Shown: positions 1 through 12,240 of the stretch, one piece after another
Layout of the letters: each line of letters opens with the position of its first letter
How positions within the stretch are numbered: the first letter of the stretch is position 1
Assembly (NCBI RefSeq): GCF_900496995.4
Contig: NC_044008.1
Location: 15,137,276-15,201,275, forward strand
Source: Aquila chrysaetos chrysaetos
Taxonomy: Eukaryota; Chordata; Aves; Accipitriformes; Accipitridae
Length of the DNA: 64,000 bases
Direction of reading: 5' to 3'
Notes under the pieces: generated by a model
What the model was told of the DNA's origin: nothing
Database searches by the model: none
The model's input: the letters and a program-made list of their open reading frames with translations, nothing else
Program-made: the position numbers and the translations under genes

Positions 1-3000
1 GCATAATGTCAGCAACATAATCAGGGCAAGGGAACAATCTGCTAGCGCACAGAGAAGGAATTATGTTAAGACCAGGTGGGTGTATACTACACAGTCAATT
101 TCTTTCAGTTCTAATGGACACATATTTGGGGACTATATTCTTCCTGGTTTTTGTTGTTTTATTCCTCGCCCTGCCATGCCCCTAAGAGCCACTCAGAGGG
201 TGCTTATGCAGAACTGCAAAAAAATCACTGAGCCTCTATATGTATGTATAGAGGATTAACATGTACAATTAACTAACTGGAGAGTAAATTAAGGTCAGTA
301 GAGGCTAGATGTATTTCAGAAACAAAAAAAACAAAAAAAAAAAAACCACCTTATTTCTCAGATTCTTGCGAGTGTAACTCCCTTCCTGAGAACACAAACA
401 GAAAGTGAAAATTCAAAAAATTACAGAAATATGTGAAGGTATGTGGTTGTTAAGAATGGATCTACCCTGTATTATGTTTATTTGAATCCACTCATTTCAG
501 TGAAATTCTCCATCCTTATTTCAATATATGTCTTACTGTGTGTAACTTTGCTTTTTCAAAAACAAATGATGAGTCAAGAGAGAAGACAGACTAAATAGCA
601 AAAGAAGGCATTTGTAAAATCAGTATACAACATAAATAAAGAACAGTGAACTGGGTCAGAATGTATCTATTTCCGGCTGTCTCTCTTTGAACATAATATG
701 GGAACAGGTGTCTGTTTTATTACAAGGATTACCATAGAGCTCATTTGCGCTGGGGAAGGGCACTATGAGATTTAGGTGATATGACCTGTGCAGAAAGGAG
801 GGACAACAGCAGATTTAGGTGATCTTAGGTGCAAACATCAGGGGAGAAGAAGGAGAAAATATCAATTTATGGAATGATATTTTTACCTGTTTATAATATA
901 GTTTGGACCGGTCACCTGACACCACACAGATGTTTGATTTGTTTGCTTTTCACCTGGCTTTGAAATATCCCACTTACACAAGAAGACATTAACTTTTCAG
1001 ATGTGAATGGAATACGTTTGTACAGAATAAAAAGTTACCTAGCAGCAATCCTGTAAACATGATATTTTCATCTTTCTGAGAATAATTCAAAATTCTTCCT
1101 TCAGCAGAGGGACGTTAGAAGCTTTTGCCCTGATTGCTGTACCAGTTCCTTTCAGCACTGCTTTTCCCACTGTGTGGTAGCATGCTCTCTGAACTGCACT
1201 TTCTCAGAAATCAGGATATGAGCCAACTTCATGCTGCTCTTGCACAGAGTGAAGAAACGAGAAATAACACGTAAGGCAGAGGAAGAAAAAAAAAAGATGG
1301 GTGGTGGAAAAAAGGAAAAAGAACAACGTAGTGAAAGGAAATTCCCAATTAAAGGAGAGTTCTTATTAATATGCAAGTCCACCCTTCTCATCCTCTCGCC
1401 TTTCATGGTTGTCTCTTGTTCCTTCAGTTCCCACACCCATTTCGCATTTTGTTAAGTATGATACACTTGTATAGGCATACAAACAATGAGTCTGTCCTTC
1501 TCTTGTTCACTTAAAGAATTTTCTGGCTACCAACGTGCTTCCCCCCTCCCCCCCCCCCAGTATGTAAACAAAGCAGAGAGGACAATTCTCAGCTTGGTTT
1601 TGAGCCACACAGACAACAAACTTACCAATGGGAAGTGTTAAGCAACAGCAAGTAATAAGCTGGGTTCGTTTTTAAAGTCAGGAGGACTGTTGGTGCATTA
1701 CTGCTTGAGTATAAACAGTTAACATTAATAGGAGCAATGCACGCGTTAAACAAGAAAAGTAGGATTGTTATGTCCATAGTGTAATGAGAAAAAATAGCAG
1801 GAACCATGAGTTGGGATTTCCAGAAAAAAACAGGAGGTCAGAAATACCCGAATTTAGATTCCTGGCTCATTCACTGATTCATTGTGCTCTTCCTAAAGCA
1901 AATTACATGACTCACCTGACTCATTTTCTTCATCTTTAAAATGGTATAGTGTATGCCGGTTGCACAGTTAACATTGGTGGAGAATTCTTGTTTATCAAGT
2001 TAATTGGGAGTACTAATAAAAGAAGAAATAAATAAGGGCAAAGCAGACCAGTTTAATACCAATTTTACATGAAATTAAGGACTTACCTATGCCCAGAAAT
2101 AGCTGCATCAACCCAGATATGTATTGTACGTAGTCTAAAATAGGGCATGAACTGGCATGACTTAACTCAGATCTGAAATAGGATTAAAACAGAATGTGGC
2201 AATATTTTTATGATAATACTTCTTCTAGTGTTGAATTACCCAGATTTCCAGAATGACTCATTCTAGCTTCCCCTATTACTTCCAGCAGGCTCCCAAACAC
2301 TGCTTCAGTTAAACTTCCTCCACTTTCCTGGGTCCTTGTCTTAAATGTCTTCATTAGCCCCCTCTACTACTGTTTCCCAGCTCTTTACCCAGCTTGCCCT
2401 TCTCATCTCAAGCTCCCTTATACCCTTGTTCCAATCTATTGCCTTTTTTTCCTCTATTTAAGTTGGTTGATTTCTTCCTTCATGCTGATTAAAGGTCAGC
2501 AAGAGAAGAGAGGATCACTGAAAGATTAGTGACTGCTCTCAGTTTCCTACTCAAATACAACACAAGCAATTATAGGGAAAGGTCTTCAGTAGTGATGCAG
2601 CAGTTGTTTGGACTCATGCCTACTATTTCTCTCTGAATGGCAGCTATGCAGTCTGGTCATGTGCTTGAGAGATTTATCTCCTAAGTGAGCATGGAATATT
2701 TTGAGACTTAAGTATTAAACTCTCACATGTCTCTGTGCAACATGTGCACAATGCTGTTTTACAAAGTCTCATAATTTGGCCAAACTTGAGAAGATTTTCA
2801 TAGGGATTGCAAAGGCACATCTTTGATACTAAGGCCTCTTTCTATGAAATCTCGGCTTCCTACTCAAAAGTAGGGATTGCCAACCAATTATGAGAATCCA
2901 TTAGAAATCAGATGCAGGGCTTACCCAGTTTCCTTTTCTCTAGGCTTGGACTACACAAACAATAGTCACAATGAAAACAACAAGGGACAAACTGTAAGCT

Positions 3001-4429
3001 CAAGCTTAATGTAAGAGGAAGCAATTGACTCATTTTCTCTTGAAGAATAAAGCCTCTTTCTTCTCCACAGCCTCCCCTGTACTTTTACTTGATACAAGAT
3101 GTTTTCACAGCCTTCAGAAAAATCAGACACCAGCTGACTAGTAGGATGATGCCATGTTATGTCAGTAGTGCCCCACATGTCCTTTCTTCACACATCCTCC
3201 AGTGCGATATTGCTATAACGCCCTCACCAATACCTTTCTGGGAAATTAACAGCCATTACCTTAACCGCATCTCAGCAAGGACCAGTGTTCCTTTACAAAC
3301 CTACTGGTTACAATGCATTCTGAAATAAACTTCTGTTAGTGGAATGGCCAGTAAAGAAGCACTGGTCAAACTGGTTTGTCTGGGTACAGTTCCAGAACTT
3401 AATCTTGAGAGCAAAGTAAGCTGTCCTGTTTTGTAGGAAGTAACTGTTTGGTAAAGGATGGCTCAGTTACACAGGCAACATGCATTAGCAGCTGCAGTTA
3501 TCAGTACACTATTGTTTACCATTAAGGCACAGAACAGTGCCACTTTTGCTCTACTTAGTCTTGACTACATACTGGATCCAAAGAACTACTGTGCTAGAGG
3601 GGCATTTCCAAGAAGTATCTATCTCAGGATTCTTTTAATATGATCAACATTCTTTAAAAAGTATGAATATTTCATTACTCAGCATGGGATATTTCATCCC
3701 ATATGATTAAAATTTTACAAATTTAACAGTAACTGGATCTTAGAAAGTGAAATATCAACCAGCTTCAATAGTCATAGGCATTACCAGCCTGGTTCATAAC
3801 ATGTGTGAACTAGCCATTCAGTTTCATTCTATCTGGTTATGTCTTTACCATATCTACACCATGTAAAACAGCAAAATGAATTTTTTAAAAGCAGAAATTG
3901 TTATAGGTAATTGTTAAAAACAAAAGCAGAACTGGCTTGGCTTGTTAGCCAACTAGTATTTCTTTCCAGCTTTCACAAAGAACACTCATAAATGAACTTT
4001 GTTACTTTCAGAGAACTGAATAAAGACTGATTATCCACCTCTAGGCACGTGAAATTCCCTGTGCTCCTACTATAAAATGCGTGACATCAAATAACTGTGA
4101 AAATATTATAAACAGTCAGCTATGTTCATTCAAAGCACAAAGAATTAATCCACTGCAATTTGGCCTTGTGCATTGTTTCTTAGAAATGAATTCAGTGGGC
4201 TTGATTTTTCGGGTTTGATTTATTCATGTTTTACACCCACTTTGCCATTCATTGTAGTAACACAAATGACTGTGGTAGGAAATATTCACATGCTTTTGCC
4301 TTCAGAGCTGCAAAATATAATAAACATTAAGAATGTAAATATTGTCACCAAAAACTATGTCTTCATTGCAGTATTTACTGAAGCCAGGCCTTCAAAATCT
4401 CTACACTGTAAAACTGCATTCACACAATA
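1..4429. other. Gene-poor flank, no gene supported
   Basis: Open frames here are short and lack convincing splice context or protein similarity. The stretch is AT-rich, with A-runs near 327-345 and a C-run at about 1542-1558. By recalled mammalian synteny SRPK2 should lie on this side, but I could not identify an SRPK2 exon. Confidence 0.5.
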
Positions 4430-5787
4430 TGCCCATCTCACCTCTGTGCCTGGCAAGGTCATGGAGCAGATCCTCCTGGAAACTATGCTAAGACACATGG
4501 AAAATAAGGAGGTGATTGGTGACAGTCAGCATGGCTTCACTAAGGGCAAATCGTGCCTGACTAATTTGGTGGCCTTCTATGACAGGGTTACAGTGTTGGT
4601 GGATAGGGGAAGAGAAACTCACATCATCTACCTGGACTAGTGCAAAGCATTTGACGCTGTCACGCATGATATCCTTGGCTCTAAATTGGAGTGAGATGGA
4701 TTTGATGGATGGACCTCTCGGTGGATAAGGAATTGGCTGGATGGTCGCACTCAAACAGTTGCGGACAATGGCTCGATGTCCAAGTGGAGACCAGTGATGA
4801 GTGGCATTCCTCAGGGGTTTGTATTGGGACTGGTGCTGTTTAACATCTTTGTCGGTGACATGGACAGTGGGATTGAGTACACGCTCAGCAAGTTTGCTGA
4901 TGACACCAAGCTGTGTGGTGCAGTCGACACACTGGGGGGAAGGGATGCCATCCAGAGGGACCTTGACAGGCTTGAGAGGTGGGCCCATGTGAACCTCCTG
5001 AAGTTCAACAAGGCCAAGCGCAAGGTCCTGCACATGGGTCAGGCCAATCCCAAGCACAAATACAGGCTGGGCGATCAGTGGATTGAGAGCAGCCCTGCAG
5101 AGAAGGACTTGGGGCTGTTTGTTGACAAGAAGCTCAACATGACCCACCAATGTGCCTTTGCAGCCCAGAAAGCCAACCATATCCTGGGCTGCATCAAAAG
5201 AAGCATAACTAGCAGGTCAAGGGAGATGATTCTTCCCCCCTACTCCACTCTGGTGAGACCCCACCTGGAGTACTGCATTCAGCTCTGGGGCCCCCAACAT
5301 CAGAAGGACGTGGACCAGTTGGAGTGGGTCCAGAGGAGGGCCACAAAGATGATCCGAGGGCAGGAGCACCTCCCCTATGAAGACAGGCTGAGAGAGTTGA
5401 GGTTGTTTAGCCTGGAGAAGAGAAGGTTCCAGGGAGACCTTCTAGCAGCCTTCCAGTACTTAAAGGGGGCCTACAGGAAAGATGGGGAAGGACTTTTTAC
5501 AAGGGCCTGTAGTGATAGGACAAGGGGTAATGGCTTTAAAGTGAAAGAGGGTAGATTTAGATTAGATGTAAGGAAGAAGTTCTTCACTGTGAGGGTGTTG
5601 AGGCACTGGCAGAGGTTGCCCAGAGAGGCTGTGGATGCCCCATCCCTGGAAGTGTTCAAGGCCAGGTTGGATGGGGCTTTGAGCAACCTGGTCTAGTGGA
5701 AGGTGTCCCTGCCCATGGCAGGGGGGTTGGAACTAGATGACCTTTAAGGTCCCTTCCAATCCAAACCATTCTATGATTCTATGACTA
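4430..5787 (+). mobile_element. CR1 LINE, 5'-truncated, reverse-transcriptase 3' part of ORF2
   Basis: This is a chicken-repeat-1 family non-LTR retrotransposon fragment. One frame carries the reverse-transcriptase landmarks in order: a [12 protein letters not shown] block, a YLD-stop-CKAFD block, a GIPQG block and the catalytic FADDTK box at about 4891-4908. The C-terminal CR1 region ([19 protein letters not shown], then [12 protein letters not shown]) follows, ending in a TAG at 5694-5696. The short 3' UTR runs into the ATTCTATG-type repeats (about 5769-5787) that end CR1 elements. The frame is interrupted by only two in-frame stops (TAG 4638-4640, TGA 4692-4694) and no indel over about 1.25 kb, so this is a fairly young dead copy. 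The 5' boundary is approximate because truncation is typical for CR1. Confidence 0.93.
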
Positions 5788-8595
5788 TGATCTATTTACA
5801 GTAACTTCTAAGTATCAAGACTTTTACCCACCTTCCAGAGCACTCAGTACTTGACTAGCTGGGCTGCCCTGATACAGAGAGGTATAAAGCACAAAATTAA
5901 AAGATTATGGCTATTTCAATTCCTAGTGAGGAAGAAATCCATTGTAGGACGATTTATTCTTTGTCCAGATACCTGACTTTAACCTGTTGTGAAAATAACA
6001 GCTTTTATTCCCTTCAAACACTAGTTACAGTAGGCATATAAGTCCATTTCCTAAAATCTCCTCCTCCGTCCTACGTTATGCGTTATTCTTAAAGTAAGAA
6101 CACAGTTGCAGAAAACAGTCGTAAAAGCAGAATGGCAAGAATCAATTGCAAAATAGTAACAGAATGCACATCTGATTAGTTGATGGTAGAGTACATCCAA
6201 ATCTATTTGTTTACCAATATGCTCGGTGCTATTTGCATTCAGTGGAACAATGCACTGTACCATTTCTGAATGCACTGTACCATTTTTATGGGGACAGAAG
6301 CAAGAAATGATACTGTGAACTCAATACACTGCTAAATCCAGTGGTTACACTCACAGCATGCCTCTTATCACTGACAATCCAGGAGAACAGAGTGTGCCTT
6401 TTCTCTCTCTTCCTTTGAATTGTAGTTGAAATCCATGTGGAAATGTGATCTTGTCAACAGTTTTGTCCACATCCCAATTCATCTAATACTGTTCTGGTTA
6501 TAGCATCTTTGTCTGCCCTGTTCAAAACTTTGAAAAAGGCTCTCTGTCTCTTCTTTCCTTCCCCAAATTAATACATAGTTCAAGATCAAGAATTCTGTTA
6601 CAAACTAAAGTACCGAATGAAATAGTACTGGAAATCTAACTGCAAATAAGAAAAATATGCAAAAATCTTATTTGCGGTGAAATTAACAATAATCTCAATT
6701 GTAATGGAAATCTGCACTGCCAGCATACTGTTCTCCTTTTCTCTAGAGCCAGCCTGGTCCTCACATAAAAGAAGTATGTCTGCCCAGGTGGTCTTCCATT
6801 TCAGGAGTTTATGGTTGGCTATTACCCTTTAAGATGTGGAATTGCTTAGACAGCTGAAGGAAGAACCTGATGATGTGAAGTATGTGTCCCCTGTATATCA
6901 CATACAGCCTGGTAAAGATGTGGGGACTGAAGCTTATTGGACATGAGGGGAAAGAGCAACTCAGGAAACTATACTTGATTTTGTAACTTGTGTATTCTAA
7001 CCTTCCAGTTGTTCTCTAAACTATTGTCAACCACTTTTTCATTCTTCCCAGCTCCTTTTTCAGTAGAACTCAAGATGCACATTAGGCCTGTGTCCAAGGC
7101 TTATTTGCAGCAGGTTATCCTTGAATCTTTGTTGGTTTTGTTTTGGTTTTGTTGGGTTTTTTTAATCTTTGCTGGATCAGGGTCCTTTTCACGAAATACG
7201 ATTTTGCCCACAGAGAGAAAAGAAAGAAAGTAGCACCCCTGTAACACTTTGTATCATACTAAGCCTTAAATTAATATTTTATGTGCTTACTATGCTTTCA
7301 TTTCATCTCTCTCTTCTGTTTAGAAACAGTTATATCCCATGCTGCCAGTCTACAGAGCCTATAGTATTTCATATTAATGCATTCTTACACAGAAATTTTG
7401 ATGGTTAGGAGGCCCTTGCTGAGGGACGGGGACTGTCAGATAAAAGGGATGTTTACCAGTTAAGGTTTCAAACAGCAGTGCCATGAGGATATATTAATCA
7501 GTTGGAGGTCCCAGATTGCAAGAAGAAAACAATTTTTCCTGGCAACTGATAGAAGACTATTATAATCTGGTGACCAATTAGCAAACCACTGAATGGAGAG
7601 AGCCAATAATCTGTAGAACAGATACAGGAAGTTAGGTCTCTCCAGCAATTTCACTGACCACTGTGATTTTCTCATATTTCAATCACTTATAAGACTCATC
7701 AAGCAGGAACAGAGAAAATATACAGCTGAACATTAAAAGGACACTGAATTAGGATGCCAAGGCTAGCTACAAATAAATCTGATTCTTATTTTTTTGGCTG
7801 GAAAGCATAGTGTGAACTAAAAGTCACAGAAGGCCAAACACTGCAAGCACAAAATTATTTCTTCACTTAATACAAGTGGGACTTACCATGGACACTCCCC
7901 GAACAGCACTTTAATGCTAGTACCTGTATGACACTCACAGAATTCAGCAGGTATAGATAAAAGGATAGGCACTTGATTCTCGCTAAGCATCTAATCCCAG
8001 CTTTGAATAAGTTTGATAGTTACCAGTTAAACCATGGCTAGAGTAAATCATTAATTGCATAGGTAAATTTTCCCCAGCTGGAATTTATGTGCACATACCC
8101 ACATCCCACATGGATCATATATGCACATACATACTAGAATAAGGGGTGTAAGGGGGAAAAGGAGACAGGGGAGTGATACAACTCCTGTCCTTGACCAAAG
8201 GAAGGGACATACTATGCCGTCTGCTGTCCCCCACCTGCATAGGTTATACTGCAGTGATGCTGTAATTCTATCCATAACAAAGAACAGACCTTTTACCTGG
8301 TGGCTCTGTTATCAGTTCTGTTCCTGCGTGAGTCTGTCCTTTGATAAATCCATGGTCTCTGTCCATTTGGTTGTTTTTGAGGTCTGCTCCATATCTAGGT
8401 TACCACTTCACTACCTTTGCTGCAGGAATTTCCTACAGTACAGCCCTTTTTGCCCCAGTTTAAGATCTGAGACAAACTGTTCTGCCTCAGAAGCTGTCCA
8501 GTGTGAATGTGCCAGTAGATGCATTTTATTTTCTTTTTCTGGCATTGAATTACTCCCTGCTTGATCCTTTCCTCCTCAAACTTACAAAAAATAAT
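5788..8595. other. Intergenic stretch, nothing recognised
   Basis: No exon, RNA gene or named repeat was recognised. The longest open frame (8121-8564) has no recognisable domain and biased low-complexity composition. It is treated as chance. Confidence 0.45.
8591..8595. repeat. Target-site duplication ATAAT (left copy)
   Basis: ATAAT immediately precedes the LTR terminus and is repeated exactly at 9186-9190 after the other terminus. A 5-bp duplication is the size expected of ERVL-type (class III) integrations, which supports the LTR boundaries. Confidence 0.8.
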
Positions 8596-9185
8596 TGTTG
8601 TGGTTTAACCCCAGCCAGCAACTAAGCACCACGCAGCCACTCACTCACTCCCCCACACCCAGTGGGATGGGAGAGAGAATTGGGAAAAAAAGTAAAACTC
8701 ATGGATTGAGATAAGAACAGTTTAATAGAACAGAAAGGAAGAAAATAATAACAATAATAATAACAATAATAAAATGACAATAAAAATAATAAAAGAATTG
8801 GAATATACAAAACAAGGGATGCAAAATGCAATTGCTCACCACTCACCAACCGATGCCCAGTTAGTTCCCGAGCAGTGATCCACCTCCCCTGGCCAACTCC
8901 CCCAATTTATATACTAGGCATGACATCACATGGTATGGAATATCCCTTCGGCCAGTTTGGGTCAGCTGTCCTGGCTGTGTCCCCTCCCAACTTCTTGTGC
9001 CCCTCCAGCCTTCTCGCTGCCTGGGCATGAGAAGCTGAAAAATCCTTGACTTAGTATAAACACTACTTAGCAACAACTGACAACATCAGTGTATTACCAA
9101 CATTATTCTCATACCAAATCCAAAACATAACACTGTACCAGCTACTAAAAAGAAAATTAACTCTATCCCAGCCAAAACCAGGGCA
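8596..9185 (-). mobile_element. Solo LTR of an avian ERVL-like endogenous retrovirus, antisense orientation
   Basis: This roughly 590-bp non-coding element is a solo LTR read on the - strand. It begins with TG and ends with CA in its own orientation and is bounded by a perfect ATAAT duplication. It is the reverse complement of the related element at 33657-34254: both share the GGTTTNGGCT-NGGATAGAGTTAATTTTC start, the GCATGAGAAGCTGAAAAATCCTTGAC block, an AATAAT-rich tract and the CCCAATTCTCTC block near the end. No gag, pol or env sequence is present between LTRs, so the provirus has been lost by LTR-LTR recombination. The family name (ERVL-like) is inferred from the 5-bp duplication and length. 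Confidence 0.82.
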
Positions 9186-9190
9186 ATAAT
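9186..9190. repeat. Target-site duplication ATAAT (right copy)
   Basis: Exact copy of 8591-8595 directly after the LTR end at 9185. Confidence 0.8.
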
Positions 9191-12023
9191 AATCTGTAGG
9201 AGTGTGCCCTCCAGAATTATCTTTTGGCTGTGCTCACCCTAGAGGAACACTTGTTCCTTGCACAACTGCAAGTCTCCAGCTAGCTCACAGCGTGCTGGAA
9301 CACAGCTGTCCCAGAGGTCTCTTTTTGCATTGCTTGAATGAAATAGCTGTACAGAAATGGAAAAAGTCATGTGAAAACAGGGGCTTAAACTGCTGTATGG
9401 TCCCTCATACTCAGGAGGTAAATGGAAAATTAATAAATAGACGAAAATAGAAGTTGTACTGACTTGTGCAGAATAGCATCACAGTGCACATGCTGTGATT
9501 CATGTTCACACTGCAAAATAGGTGGGATGGATACCAAGTAAACAAAACATGACTAATTTATCCCCTTAGCTATGCAGATAAGACTAGACTCAGAGGACTT
9601 CAAGAACATTTCCTAATATGACTTTCAGGAAGAGATCGCAAGGTGTAAAAGTATAAGCTATGTTTCCTCTCCCATCCTGTTTTTGGACATCAGTGGCCTT
9701 GTGTAACTCCTAAGTTTTCCTCTCTCTGAGAAGAAATGGCTCAGCTTTTCATCATAGCCTAATAATTTTACTTTTTTATTGTCAGGATGAAACATCCCTT
9801 CCTGAAATTTTTTTAAACCCCCACTGCAGACAAAGATACAGGTGTAACTTGCATATGCAGGTCTGCATTATCTTTAAATGAGCCAGCTTGGGTACTATAG
9901 CAGCAGCCTGCTATTGGTGACCTGTGGTTACTCTGTGCTAAATTACTGAATTAATGAATTAGTAACCTAGAAAATTAGCAGGCTACACTGCTGGATAAAC
10001 GCAAGCTAACTAGTTAAAGTTAGCTTAAATTTTTTAATACAAGCTGTAGTTATACAGGATCTGCAAAGCTGAGAACTATTTCTGTGATCCTAGACCCTAA
10101 ATTACATTCTGTCATGTAGCAACACATTTCAGTCTCATTGGCCAGTAGATCACTGAGTTGATTTGAAATTCAGGACCCAGAAGCCCCAGCTATTTCTCAG
10201 CCTTACATTTAAATGAAATCCAGCCACACTTGACCTTCTCCACCACCTGGTTTTGATGGGTGGAATAAGAATTGGGCATGAGGCAAGAAAGCAGCTGTAC
10301 TGTGCTCTGGTCTGGTCTCCAGTCTGGAGGAACTAAGGAACCAGAGTTAGGGTATATTGTGCAGCACAACACTTCTGGAGTTTAGGCGGGACTTGAGAAA
10401 GTTTAGACCATTTTAGATTAATAATGAGTTTCTTGAATACTGTGTGGATGAGAATTCTTTTTTTCTGAATTTAATCACTGCTTAATCATGCCTTCCCAGC
10501 AGACAGTAAAAGAGAACAGATATTTCAGATTCTTTCCCTGTTTTTCTGAAAGTAGCATTATCATTAACTTCCTGTTTCTTAAGAGTTACTTATGTGGGGG
10601 CTTTCTAGGCTTGACCTCTGGCTAAAGGAATAATCCCTATTTGTATATAGCAACAATTCACCCAGTATATTTAAGCACTTGGAATTTAAAAACATCTCTA
10701 TTTTTACTACTTCCATCCTTTAAGGAGGGTTTAATTTAATTAATGAGGTCATGGTACCCTACCTCTCACCTTCTGTTTGCAATGTCTGAAAACTTTGCAG
10801 AACAGCTATATCTCAAAAGTTTCATGTTTGTTATCATGCTGCATTTCTGTTTGTTTTCTTAGCAATAAAACAAAGACATCTATTAATGAAGAGCAGACAC
10901 TTAGTTAACCACAGAGTTTTTTATTGAAGCAGTATTTAATTAAATTGGAAAATCATCCTTTTGTAGGGCCAAAAGTGTTGAATCTGAAGACTATCTATAG
11001 AAAAACTATATCTATATATTTCTATTTATAGAAATGTATGTCAAATTTCTATCCCTTGCATAAGTATTACAGCTCGCAACACAGTCATTTTAAAATGCCA
11101 AGAAATGCTAGCACCAGCACATTTGCAAATGTCAGAAATTTTTAGTCAGGTTCTTAAAGTTTTAACTCCAAATATTATTAATCTCATAACTCATTTAACC
11201 TCTTTCTAAATTATAATCTTAAGTTTATTTTTATGAAGTGGAAAATTATTTATTTGTACTGAGTGCAAGCAATCTAATACTCTAAACTAATTAAAATATC
11301 TAAGTGAATAATCCCTAAAGCTACTTTAATTGCTATTTTACTCATGTTTTAATTTTTTATAGTATTTGTATTAATATTTTCTTTGCAAATTTTCTAAGAA
11401 AACAGGTTTTGTATAAAGGGTTGGTCCCCATCTGATATTTTTTTCATTCATTGTCCAATTTCAAATGAAGCTGGCAGAAGGTTAGAAGTGTCAAAGTTAC
11501 TATGAGGACACTAAGGATAGACACTATTAATGTCTCCATTGACAGCAAGGGAAGGAGAACTCAGGAGCCTTCTACTCTATTTTGCTGCATCCTAACCAGT
11601 GAGTCAACCCATTCTCCTACTGTAGTCCAGGCAATAAGCTGGAAAAGGGCAAGCAGAGGGCAAAGGTGGCATCTAGAACAATGTACAAATGAACTAGAAA
11701 TATCACAAGGTGGGGGAAGGCATTTGAGATATAGAAGGGAGCTGAGGGCATTGGAAGGAAGTGCAGGAGACAAAGAGAAATACTGGGAGAATATTTTGAT
11801 GGCATCATTGTGGGAAGATGTAGGGAACACATGATACAAATTTGTAAAAAAATGACCTTCAGTGGTTTTACTACTCATGAAACAAAGTAGTGGTTTCATA
11901 GGCCAGCATCTTAGTACTTTTTAATGGAACCTATCTGCATCTTAATTGCCAAAGTTGTTTGAAAATGGAACTTCTGGCTGGGGTTTCTACATCTTTTCTT
12001 TAAAATTTACCTGTTGAACTTAG
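9191..12023. other. Intergenic, AT-rich, nothing recognised
   Basis: No exon was recognised. About 10860-11400 is markedly AT-rich with TTAATTAA-like tracts. It could hold conserved non-coding sequence, but this cannot be judged without an alignment. The open frame at 11502-11834 has no domain and is judged a chance frame. Confidence 0.4.
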
Positions 12024-12240
12024 AATCATAGAATATCTCAAGTTGGAAGAGACCCTTAAGGATCATTGAGTCCAACTCCCTGCTCCTCGCAGGACTACCT
12101 AAAACTAAACCATATGACTAAGAGCATCGTCCAGACTCTCCTTGAACTCTGACAGGCTTGGTGCCGTGACCATTTCCCTGGGGACCCTATTCCAGTGACT
12201 GACCACCCTCTCAGTGAAGAACCTTTTCCAGTCTGAATTT
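12024..12240 (-). mobile_element. CR1 LINE 3'-end fragment, minus orientation
   Basis: The + strand reads GAATCATAGAATATCTCAAG, followed by the TTGGAAGAGACCC and TCCAACTCCCTGCTC blocks that mark the reverse complement of a CR1 3' end. Alignment to the CR1 pattern continues to about 12240 (CTCAGTGAAGAACCTTTTCC). Only the terminal ~220 bp is present, typical of heavily 5'-truncated CR1 insertions. Confidence 0.85.

Noticed and set aside
4488..5180. 230-residue minus-strand frame
   Set aside because: It is the antisense shadow of the CR1 reverse-transcriptase frame.
8121..8564. 147-residue open frame on the + strand
   Set aside because: Low-complexity Cys/Ser/Leu-rich translation with no domain, splice partner or promoter.
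11502..11899. Overlapping open frames of 110-112 residues on both strands
   Set aside because: No recognisable domain, and antisense frames of similar length exist. Judged chance.
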